Both the position numbers and the translations under genes were made by a program. Of a stretch of DNA of 64,000 nt, positions 22,034 through 30,913 are shown piece after piece (the first letter of the stretch is position 1; each line of letters begins with the position of its first letter). The DNA lies in contig JAUCBJ010008798.1 in NCBI GenBank assembly GCA_032718475.1, positions 62,001 to 126,000 on the forward strand, written 5' to 3'. The stretch is from Nemertoderma westbladi. Lineage: Eukaryota; Xenacoelomorpha; Nemertodermatida; Nemertodermatidae. The notes beneath the pieces were generated by a model. That model ran no database searches, was not told the origin of the DNA, and saw nothing but the letters and a program-made list of their open reading frames with translations.

Positions 22034-23252
22034 TGTAAAAGCCTTTGCTGAATTGCCCCGTTATTTTTATTATTTTTACATTAAAATACTCTGTAGTTGA
22101 TTTAATAGGTGTAAGAGACCGTATTATTGCTGTATCGGTGTTTTTTGGAGGATCTAAGAGCTATTTCCTCCGTATGTGTACTGTGGAAGGCATAGTTGAT
22201 GATTCTATGGCAATTCCGTGACGCAAAAGGTGATAGCTACTCTTGAACAGTAGTTACTATGACGACGGTTAACAGCTGATATTCATACGTGTTGATTTTC
22301 TTTGTTCTACGGCGTCTCTCAGTTCAGTCAGCCAATCAGAGCATTTTTATGGCTCTTGTACAGAAATTTCCTAGAAATCACGCAATGCTTTATGTGCAGT
22401 GTTTACATTCTGTCCTGAGCCAGGAGAGAGCGGCTTGGGAATATTTTGTGCTTTTCTGTTTTAGCCTAACACTAGTAGGCTTAATTATAAGGACATATAT
22501 CCGTTATCAAACAAACAACTGCAAACTGGACTCACTCACTGACTTAATATCTCACTGGTTATCTCACTGCATTTATCTTACTTAACATTACTGCTTTGCT
22601 GTCGGTTAATCATTATATTTGTTGATGAATTATTATATTTGGAATAACGATAAATAACCCCGAAACCCAATATTCTTGATATACAGAAGGTAAGAGAGAC
22701 AGGTTACATATAACGATTGTGACTTATGTTAAAGTGGTTTGAAGTGAACCTAATGTTATTTGATAGACCCTACATGAGTCGGTCTGTGTTCTTTTTATAT
22801 GTGACTAAAATCAGTGAAGATCGGCAGATTAGTGTGCAGTATTGTGCAGCATTGTGTATGAGTGAGACTGATAACGAAGCATTTCCTAAAGAATGCGCCA
22901 TATATGTGAATTATAACTAAGCCATATCGTTGTGAGTAGTTTAAGTCATAACTCTGTTTTTATAGATAGAGCGCCACATCCTAAAGGAACTGTTAATATT
23001 CCCCGAAGGTGAATAATATTGTCAGAGATTATATAATACTGTCAGTCGAATAATACATTAGGCTTACCTAGCAATAAGATTAAGCCGTCGAACCCAATCT
23101 CCCGGGTATATCCAGCGGGTGAATGATCGCGCACAGATTGGTTTCGACTAGTGTAGTGAATCAAATACTTGTCATAGGCTAAAAGTGACTTATTATCTAG
23201 AAGACATCCTAATTTGGCGGGTTAAACTGCCAAAGGTCTGAAAGCGTGAACA
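22034..23252 (+). repeat. right LTR-like direct repeat of the BEL-type unit
   Basis: 1219 bp, matching 4082-5318 with the same TGTAAAAG start and GAACA end. The exception is the block at about 22508-22620, which is not alignable with its counterpart. The CCAATCA box is at 22332. It is followed, after eight bases, by TGGTGCAGGAGTGGGGCTCG, which could be a primer-binding site. Confidence 0.7.
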
Positions 23253-23720
23253 TCCACACCTGGTGCAGGAGTGGGGCTCGGTTAATTTGCAGCCGAGGCG
23301 GGTAGGGATTGATAAGCGGAGCTGAGAGTTAGAAGCTTGAGACCTAGAGAGTGGCGCGAAGGGTGGCCAGATTATTTTGGTAGACTGGGCCAGACCAATC
23401 AATGCTTGGAAGAGTTCGGTGCTTCGAGCACGGGTAACACGTGTAATCAACTCAAGGGCACTAGCTGTATCCAGAGCAGGTGAAACCATGGAAGTAAAAA
23501 GATGGCTCGAGAGTGAGTGACAGGCAGCCGCTGAAGCCAGGAAGGCGGAGGGGGGCGAGCTGAACTGCCGAACTTAAACCGAGACCACCAAGTCGCGCTG
23601 GTAAACTAGCCCAGATCCAAGCGGGGTCAGGATGGAAACATTGGCGACCTGTTCGAGTGTTGATCTGAGAGATTGATCGTACTTCTCTAGGAGGTCAGGA
23701 TAATCTTCGAGGATAGTCTT
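23253..23720. other. GC-richer fragment after the LTR, possibly an element leader
   Basis: A 470-bp block clearly richer in GC than its surroundings ends abruptly at a T-rich stretch near 23720. It starts with a PBS-like sequence (23261-23280). An ATG at 23488 opens a frame that is closed within 12 codons, and no protein is supported. It may be the 5' leader of a second, truncated element sharing the right LTR. Confidence 0.35.
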
Positions 23721-24099
23721 TTTTCCTTAATTTTTTATTAAAAAATGCCAAAAAATAAAAATTTTTTAAGCGCTACCATTTGGCAGCGCAATCTACCTAT
23801 CTTTAAATCTACCAAATTCATCTAAATAGCGGTGGGCTTGAAAGCGAAATCTAAGAATAAATATTAGAACAAATTAACACATATATAATTAATAATTTAA
23901 CACTTTTGATTGCATGGGAATGAAATGGACTGCATTTTACAAGACAAATGAATCTACAATCACATCGTATGTCAAAACGATGAGTCAATGCTTAGAACGG
24001 TTTATGTATATTGGAATTCGGAGCAGCTCTGGATCCAAATAATTTGTCATATTCGGAGAAATATGCGAGTTGGGTGGATGTTTGAATTCGTGCAATGTT
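23721..24099. other. AT-rich region downstream of the sirtuin gene
   Basis: No gene seen. It contains A/T runs and lies 3' of the sirtuin gene, so it includes the 3' untranslated region of that minus-strand gene. Confidence 0.4.
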
Positions 24100-24960
24100 G
24101 TCTGTTTATTATCGTCCGGTAAGTTTGTCTGTTCATTACCGTACGGTAAGATTGTCTGACGTCTGTTTATTATCTTCAGGTATGATTGTCGGTTTATTAT
24201 CGTCAAGTAAGTTTGTCTCTTTATTATCTAACAGTAAGTTTGTCTGTTTATTATCGTCCGGTGAGTTTGTCTGTTTATTATCGCCCGGTAAGTTTGTATC
24301 TTTATTATCTAACAGTATGGTTGTCTGTTTATTATCCAGAAATATAGTATGTTTATTGTTGTCCGGTAAGTTTGTCTGTTTAATATCGTCCGGTGAGTTT
24401 GTCTGTTTAATATCGTCCGGTAAGATTGTCTGTTTATTATCGTCCGGTGAGTTAGTCTGTTTATTGCTGTCCGGTAAGTTTGTCTGTTTATTATCGCCCG
24501 GTAAGTTTGTCTGTTTATTATCGCCCGGTAAGTTAGTCTGTTTATTATCGCCCGGTAAGTTAGTCTGTTTATTATCGCCCGGTAAGTTTGTATCTTTATT
24601 ATCTAACAGTATGGTTGTCTGTTTGTTATCCAGAAATATAGTCTGCTTATTGTTGTCCGGTAAGATTGTCTGTTTATTATCGTCCTGTGAGTTAGTCTGT
24701 TTACTACCGTCCGGTAAGTTAGTCTGTTTATTATCGCCCGGTAAGTTTGTATCTTTATTATCTAACAGTATGGTTGTCTGTTTATTATCCAGAAATATAG
24801 TCTGTTTATTGTTGTCCGGTAAGATTGTCTGTTTATTATCGTCCTGTAAGTTTGTCTGTTTATTATCCAGAATTATAGTCTGTTTATTGTAGTCCGGTAA
24901 GATTGTCTGTTTATTATCATCCAGTAAGATTGGCTGTTTATTATCTTTCAGTAATGGTGT
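24100..24960 (-). repeat. 27-bp minisatellite coding for the sirtuin tail
   Basis: About 30 units. The plus-strand unit is close to GTCTGTTTATTATCGCCCGG plus seven more bases (TAAGTTT). On the minus strand it encodes a 9-residue unit, DNKQTNLPG and variants. Some units are 24 bp and give 8-residue versions (DNKQTTIL). Higher-order blocks recur: the series FLDNKQTTILLDNKDTNLPG appears several times. The array runs past the stop codon at 24136 to about 24100. Confidence 0.92.
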
Positions 24961-26040
24961 TTGTTTTTTGCATAAAGATATTTCTGTGTGCTGTTCACCG
25001 AATTTGAGTGTTTTAGGGAATCCCTTCGACGAATCTCCCATCGCATTTAGACCGACACTATTCGAAACGCAACTATTGTCCTCAGATTTTCTCTTCCTAT
25101 TTATATTCGTAGTTTTCTTTCTTCGCTTTTCGTTCTCCGTCAAACACAGCTGTTTCCACCTCGCTGGCAGTCTATCCGGAATTTTAGAACGCAGCACGGT
25201 TTTAGGACCGGTGTATTCCGGTACAACCAGACCCAGACGCGCCATCAACCCGGACATAACGTAATCGACCCAGTAATTAATGATAACATCGGCGTGTTTA
25301 TCTACTCGCGTCGGCTGCAGATTAACTACCACCAACTTTCCACCCGATTTAGTTGTGAATATAGGTAGATTACCAGCGGGCACTATCTGCAGCGTGGTAC
25401 CCAGACAGATAGAAAGTTCAGCGACCTTACTATGTCGCTCAGACGCAATTAAAGCCTTCTCCGGTAGGTTGGCTTCCCAATCCAATATGCTGTCTCGCAT
25501 CCTTCCTCGACAGATACCCCTATCGCATCTACGATTGGCTTCGCATGGGTTACCGGTAACTTTCTGTCCCACAGTACACACGGCTGACTCGAGTATTACC
25601 TCTGTGTTGCACGTATCGCACTGCTCAATAAATATATTCCCGTGTAGATCGGCAACTCGATTCCTAGGGAAGCCTGCACGGAGATGTAAACCGTCGATGT
25701 TCTGGTTGACTAGAAATTGAGTTAACCCGGCGGATTCCAGCGCCACTAGCGACCTGTGGGTTAGTGTCGGCACGGCTTCGTTGAACGATATGCTGGTCTC
25801 CGGGGCTATTCCCTGTTTCTCGAGAGTCCAGACGCCCTTGGGGCCACGGAAGTCCGGTATTCCAGCTGCAGTGCTGATTCCGGCTCCACAATGGATTACC
25901 GTGTGGTTGCTTTCTCGAATAAACCCACAAACTACATCGAGTTTACGTTCAACTTCCTCTCGAGAGTCGAAGATTTCAGGGAGCCCGCACTTCCCTTTAT
26001 TGTCGCAAAAGGAAAGCCCCGCTGCGTAGTTCACAGACAT
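24136..26040 (-). CDS. SIRT6: SIRT6-class NAD-dependent deacylase with repeat tail
   Basis: 634 codons without an intron, starting MSVNYAAGLS exactly like vertebrate SIRT6. Residues 1-295 hold the sirtuin fold: GAGIS at 52-56 and DFRGPKGVW at 63-71 for NAD binding, QNIDGLH at 113-119, catalytic His133, zinc Cys141, Cys144, Cys166 and Cys177, and GTTLQI later. All keep human SIRT6 numbering. The family removes acetyl and long-chain acyl groups from histone H3 and other nuclear proteins, and can ADP-ribosylate. A basic stretch at about 312-325 (KRRKKTTNINRKRK) is a likely nuclear signal. From about residue 360 to the end the protein is a degenerate 9-residue repeat with no counterpart in known SIRT6. 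The stop lies inside the repeat array after a frame change. The minus-strand upstream sequence ATTACAG next to the ATG could be a splice acceptor for a non-coding first exon. Confidence 0.93.
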   Translation of the reverse strand: MSVNYAAGLSFCDNKGKCGLPEIFDSREEVERKLDVVCGFIRESNHTVIHCGAGISTAAGIPDFRGPKGVWTLEKQGIAPETSISFNEAVPTLTHRSLVALESAGLTQFLVNQNIDGLHLRAGFPRNRVADLHGNIFIEQCDTCNTEVILESAVCTVGQKVTGNPCEANRRCDRGICRGRMRDSILDWEANLPEKALIASERHSKVAELSICLGTTLQIVPAGNLPIFTTKSGGKLVVVNLQPTRVDKHADVIINYWVDYVMSGLMARLGLVVPEYTGPKTVLRSKIPDRLPARWKQLCLTENEKRRKKTTNINRKRKSEDNSCVSNSVGLNAMGDSSKGFPKTLKFGEQHTEISLCKKQTPLLKDNKQPILLDDNKQTILPDYNKQTIILDNKQTNLQDDNKQTILPDNNKQTIFLDNKQTTILLDNKDTNLPGDNKQTNLPDGSKQTNSQDDNKQTILPDNNKQTIFLDNKQTTILLDNKDTNLPGDNKQTNLPGDNKQTNLPGDNKQTNLPGDNKQTNLPDSNKQTNSPDDNKQTILPDDIKQTNSPDDIKQTNLPDNNKHTIFLDNKQTTILLDNKDTNLPGDNKQTNSPDDNKQTNLLLDNKETNLLDDNKPTIIPEDNKQTSDNLTVR

Positions 26041-26385
26041 TACTGCTGTAATGGGTTGTTATATTACAGTATTATTATTATTTACCGGCAGACCGGTACG
26101 TCTCCAAAATACAGCACAGCCACAGCAGTCAAATTACAGAATAATTAATGTGTAGGTAGGGCCTACCGAAACAGTACAGCACAGGCTGACACGGCAGGGC
26201 TGCAGTGAAGTGAATGCACTGAAAGTTCCGGACTTGGTATGTAGCTCAAAGATACTGCACTGCATACCGGTACCGCACCTCACACATGTCTGCAGGTCTG
26301 CCCGCTCTATAGGCTAATGAATCTGAATGAAATCTTGAAACTCTTGATGAATCTGTACCAGTACCAGTGATAACAGGATAACCTC
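26041..26385. other. upstream region of the sirtuin gene
   Basis: Presumed promoter and 5' untranslated region of the minus-strand sirtuin gene. It contains TACCGGTA/TAGGGCCTACC short palindromic motifs and CAGCACAG repeats. No TATA box is clear. Confidence 0.35.
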
Positions 26386-26444
26386 AAATGGACGGTGTTA
26401 TGCAAAAGGGTGTTAAGCCACAAAAGTTCAATTTGAGATAATCG

Positions 26445-28792
26445 CAGTGCCGGATTAACCTTAAGGCATATAAGGCACGTGCCTTAGGGCCAGCCGAAAA
26501 TACGGGCCAATTTTCTCAGAGAGTCATTACTTTGAAAAAAATATTTTTATCTGAAAAGTCCACATTTTTTCTCACTAAAATTTGTAGAGCAAGAAAGTGC
26601 ATCTTTCGACTACTTTCTATCCCTAAATTTCTGATAGAAAGTGCAAAATTCTAGCTCAGTCGACCAACAGGTGCTGTGTTATTAGTTCGAGACCTGATGG
26701 CAGAAAAGTGCTAAGTACTGAATTATGAACATTGGAAAATTTTATTTTATTTATTCGTGGGGAATTATTTGTAGTTATGCTATTAAACTTTATAGAACAA
26801 CCAAATAATTAAAGACGGCGTCGAGACGCCGTGAAGGAACCGAAGCTAAACCAAACCGAAACTAATATTTTTACAGGCCATAAGCCGCTAACTATTTTTT
26901 TCAGGATATCAACTCTAAACCAGTTTCGAATCTGAGCGCCTGCTTACAAATCTGTATTTCCGCATTACGAATCAATGTGTTTGGTTAAAAATATGAGCAC
27001 CTTGTCACGAATTGATGTCCCTGGTTACAATTTGTTACAAATGGTTGCAAATATGAGCACCCAGTATCAGCCAGCACTACCTATACTAATATTGTAGTGA
27101 ACAGGTAGTGAACAAAGGAGACAGGGGGGGGAAGTGGAAGCAAAACCCACGTTGGCGAATTAATATCCCGCCTCAATATTAAATTCTCAATTTAGGGAAA
27201 AGAAACTCATATATCTCATAATCTGTTCCTAATAATTATTAAAGCAGTTAGGGCAACATATATCCTGTCTACATCAAAATTATATATAATACCAAACACC
27301 ACTCATAGTATTAATGTTGCCAAAACATAATTAGACCTCCAAACTCTGATTTTAATTGAACATTGCAACTAGTATAGTTATCAATAGTACCCTACAGTTA
27401 GGTTCACATATGGCGAGTCAGTCATTTTTGTAGTTTAATAGAAGGGCTTTCATAAGATGATAGGTTTTCAACATTGAATTGTTTTTTGACCTCAAAACTG
27501 CTCTTTTCAACAACACAATATATTGCGGATATTTATGACTCTCTGTATAAAACAACCTTTTTATCAGTTTGTCGATTTTGACTTTTTTCATCACTAAATT
27601 CCCTACTACTATTTTATTTTTTACTCAATTTCCATCAAACATATACCAAAATGTTCAGCAGCTTTAGGACTACTATCGTTGGTTTTGTAAAACATTGGCA
27701 TTTGGATATTCTAGAACCGATTGTGTATCCTACTACACTTTGTCTATCACAAAATATTAGATTCCCAAAATATAGCCCGGACATACTAAAACCCCCATAA
27801 ATTTTTCAAAAACAATAATTTTGTGCTAAAATTTTCATAGAAGATGGCCTACATATCTAGGTCCATTTTACCAAAGTTTTGGACCAAAAATTTCAATGCA
27901 GGTGGTATTACAGATCCTTAATCATGAGCTAATTTACATATAAATGCCTCAAAATTTATACAAATTTTGAAAAAACCGACCTGCTCAAAAAGTGCCATAT
28001 TTTTCGAACAAACGGTTTATGAAGTTATCTATACTCAGTTTTCATAGTACAGTATATAAAAGATCACAGATCATTGTGTTAAAGCTTCAGAATAGTAGCT
28101 TTATAAATAAAACAAATAGATATGTGGTAATGGTCCCATTGATATATTAAAAATTAAAGCTTGAGAAATTCTATCAAAACCACTATACTTTTTATAGAAA
28201 TTGTTTTTTAGGCATAATATGCCGTTTAGTAATGTTACAATTCTTGATGAAAACTATTTTTGCAAAGTACTTATTATTAAAGTACATAGTAGTTATTTGA
28301 AATATTATAATACTAATTTAATTAATTTGGCGGGGTAGCTCAGTTGGTTGAGCGCCAGGCCTGCAATCTATTGGTTGTAGGTTCAGCCCCGCCAGGGTCA
28401 CTCAGCTTTTCATCCACTGGGCTCGATAAAATGAGTACCAGTTAAATAACTGGGAGCAAATCTTGGGATAGGAGTAACGCCCACCCCTACCCTCGGGTAG
28501 CAGATAGGAGTAGCGCCCACCCCTACCCTCGGGTAGCAGCTATCGAAAGAGGAGTCTACGGGTCGCCTCCGGTTTCGGCCGACAGTTTGCTTTGCTTTTT
28601 GAATACTAATTACTATTAAATATTATATACTAAAGAAAATACTTTATATTTCATTCTCAACATTTTCACAATTTCGGTAGTTTTTAGCAGGTTTTTCTTT
28701 GAAAGGGTTTGCGGAAAAAGATAAATTTTCGGGCCATTTTTGGAAATTACTAAAATGTGCCTTAGGGCCACCAGAGGCTTAATCCGGCACTG
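26445..28792. mobile_element. non-autonomous hAT element with 8-bp target duplication
   Basis: The ends CAGTGCCGGATTAA (26445) and TTAATCCGGCACTG (ending 28792) are perfect 14-bp inverted repeats of the CAGTGCCGGATTAA type seen in hAT elements. The next bases also mirror each other (GTGCCTTAGGGCCA at 28757, and the equivalent near 26480). The 8-bp target duplication GATAATCG is present on both sides at 26437-26444 and 28793-28800. There is no transposase frame in the 2.35 kb interior, which is AT-rich and carries a SINE at 28329. Confidence 0.88.
28329..28600 (+). mobile_element. tRNA-derived SINE with Ceph/Meta-type body
   Basis: The head GGCGGGGTAGCTCAGTTGG carries a pol III A box, and GGTTCAGCCCC at 28381 is a B box. 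GGCGGGG and CCCCGCC would pair as an acceptor stem, but the anticodon and T arms do not fold properly, so it is not a tRNA gene. The body includes CGATAAAATGAGTACCAGTT (28424), typical of Ceph/Meta-domain SINEs of invertebrates. A 36-bp segment (ATAGGAGTARCGCCCACCCC...) is tandemly duplicated. A second, partial copy lies on the minus strand at 47316-47400. Confidence 0.75.
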
Positions 28793-28800
28793 GATAATCG

Positions 28801-29795
28801 ATGTCTAAGTTTTAACATCCTGTGTGATCGTTGTTGTATTATCCAGATACTGTTGTGTTTTTATAAGAAAACATAATGGAAATTAAAATATTTTTCAAGT
28901 TAGTGTGCTAGAATATTGCATTTTCTCCGAAATATTGATCAAAATGTGGCTTAACACTTTTGGAAAACTTCATATTTAACAAAACGTTAAATTGTCAAAA
29001 GGCGTCACACTTGCAAAAAAATGTCAAAAGATGTCAAGCCACACAATTATTAAGTGAATTAAATCTTTTTTGCAATATTATTTCTTAACTTTCTTGTATT
29101 TTTAAGGCATTTTTCTTCGTATTATTGGGCAATAGGATCTCATAAATTAGGTAGATTACACTTTCCTCTATCGAATGATACCAAAAACTCAATTTCGACA
29201 AAATGTGGGATAACACCGTTTTGCATCATACCACCGTCCAAATTACAGTATCTTTATCTTTCTTTAAGTTATTATAAAGCCTAATAGCTAAAACTTATAG
29301 TTACTATAAGTTATTAAATTGCTCATGTTTTATCAGAACGTTCCTAAAATTTTAACAGGCTTTGTTCAACCTAGTGACCAACTTGTAAAAAAAATTTCAA
29401 TATATTGCTAATACCGCTTCGCGCAGCACGTCACAAACTCAAGAGCTTTTATAATTTTTGCAAATAAGTTAATTTTAAACTGAGCGACATTAACTGAAAT
29501 TCGATATACAGGCAGTCCAGGATACATAACAGAACGTAATCAGGATCGAATGTAACATATAGTTATTACGTATTGAACGAAACCGCAATTATGTTACATT
29601 GGAACCTATAACTACATTCGATCAACAAATTACTAAGCTCGAATGTGTTTTGATTTCAGGGGTTAACCGATGAAACGCTTCTTCGTTTATTTACAGTAAG
29701 ACAAAGAAGCGGTTTCTCAATGATGTTTCCCTGCTTACAGTTGGGTATCACAGCTAGTAAGGTAAACTTCTGTTTGTAAAAATCTACGGCAGTAC
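28801..29795. other. AT-rich region
   Basis: To 29243 this is the right part of the outer TIR element. Beyond it no gene is seen. CTTCGCGCAGCACGT at 29416, also found at 59688, marks a dispersed repeat. Confidence 0.4.
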
Positions 29796-30020
29796 GGATA
29801 GTACTAGATTGTGACAACAGTCGATAACAGGCGAAAACAAGCGAAAACAGTTGGAATGTAGGGAAAACAGTCGAAAACAGTTAGATCGTTTAAAAATAAT
29901 CATCCATGCATCCAGGTGAAAATAGATATTGAAGTTAACTAGGTGTAATAATAGATTTAAAATTTAGTGGCATTTATAACGTCGCTAACTTAAGATGACG
30001 TTCTACCCATAACCCATGTA
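29796..30020. repeat. left arm of a long inverted repeat (foldback-type)
   Basis: 225 bp whose reverse complement is found at 37900-38112 with roughly 95% identity by eye. It contains a short tandem motif CGAAAACAGT/CGAAAACAAG. Without the gypsy insertion the two arms would be only about 450 bp apart. Confidence 0.85.
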
Positions 30021-30110
30021 CAGGTAGGCCTACAATAACACTGATTTCCCGTTGCATGATTATGGATTATGCCTACTCCAGTACTGCCTTAAGCCTACAG
30101 AGTAGAGTAT

Positions 30111-30913
30111 TGTGACGTCAACTACAAGTCAGCCACCCTATACGGTTACATTAAATTGTAACTTTATAATCCAGTTAAGAATGTTTTCTACAGCATTTAC
30201 CCATCGGCACTATTCAAAGTTTTGGCATGTCAATAAAATATTTTCTACAGTAAATGAAGACCCCCCGTGATATGAAAACGTTTCCTATAAAAACATCCAG
30301 CTGTCAATTAAATTATATTATATTTCCGTTCATCCATTGAAAAATACTGATGTCTGGTTTTAAAGACTTGACAGAATTAACTTCAGATAGAAACAATCCT
30401 ACACTTTCGGAATAGCATCCGCCAATCACAACAGATGTTATATTTCCAAATATTATAAAATAGAACTTTGTTAAACAGAGAAGGAATTTTTGTTATGATG
30501 ATTGTTTAGGTTTTGTGTTGTTGGTCTTATTGTACTTGGGTTTGGGTGGGGGTAGTGTTTGATTATAATAGACAGCATGATCAATACTCAAGTTTATATA
30601 TTATTATACGTCCATATTATATTATACTTTATCAACACATTGACTGAGACGATATTATTTTAACCTACTCTCCTCCTGATCTCCGCAGCATATAGAATTC
30701 CCTGGCAAAACTCTTCTTCGCAATCTCCTCAGTTTATTGGCACATACATACTCTATCTATTATTATCGCTCTTCGATTGTCTCCCATGGCGAACTACTGT
30801 ACGCGCGTGACGGCGTTTATTGAGTGGGTTTTTTTTGATTGGTTGAATGGATGAAGACGAAACTCTCCCGTTCTTGGCAGACTCTACTCCGTCCTTGACC
30901 CGCTCACGTCACA
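30111..30913 (+). repeat. 5' LTR of the gypsy element
   Basis: Begins TGTGACGTCA and ends CTCACGTCACA, so the first and last eight bases are inverted copies of each other. The beginning contains a full TGACGTCA CRE palindrome (30113-30120). A TATAAAAA box is at 30286. The gag-pol ATG at 30847 lies 67 bp before the LTR end. Confidence 0.95.
30286..30293 (+). promoter_or_regulatory. TATA box of the gypsy LTR
   Basis: TATAAAAA in the middle of the LTR. Start of transcription would be expected near 30315, which leaves a transcribed leader of about 530 bases before the ATG at 30847. Identical sequence is in the 3' LTR. Confidence 0.45.

Larger units (their letters stand above)
26386..29243. mobile_element. 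TIR DNA element (outer), interrupted by a hAT insertion
   Basis: The left end, GGACGGTGTTATGCAAAAG at 26391, is matched inverted by the right end around 29205-29240 (TAACACCGTTTTGCATC ... CCACCGTCC). Related motifs (GTGGCTTAACAC near 28943) occur inside. No transposase frame is present, so it is a non-autonomous or decayed copy; its superfamily is not assigned. Removal of the hAT insertion leaves an element of about 0.5 kb. Confidence 0.55.

Noticed and set aside
23193-23489. 98-codon minus-strand frame across the LTR end
   Set aside because: Crosses the LTR boundary and shows no domain; best explained by the higher GC of the block.
24095-24892. 265-codon plus-strand frame rich in VCLLSSGK repeats
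   Set aside because: It is the antisense reading of the sirtuin minisatellite; the minus-strand frame continues directly from a conserved sirtuin domain.
24100-24960. CRISPR-like regularly repeated array
   Set aside because: Units are contiguous 24-27-bp tandem repeats in a coding frame, with no spacers; the DNA is from an animal.
28329-28395. functional tRNA gene
   Set aside because: The A and B boxes and an apparent acceptor stem exist, but the anticodon and T arms do not pair, and SINE body sequence follows directly.
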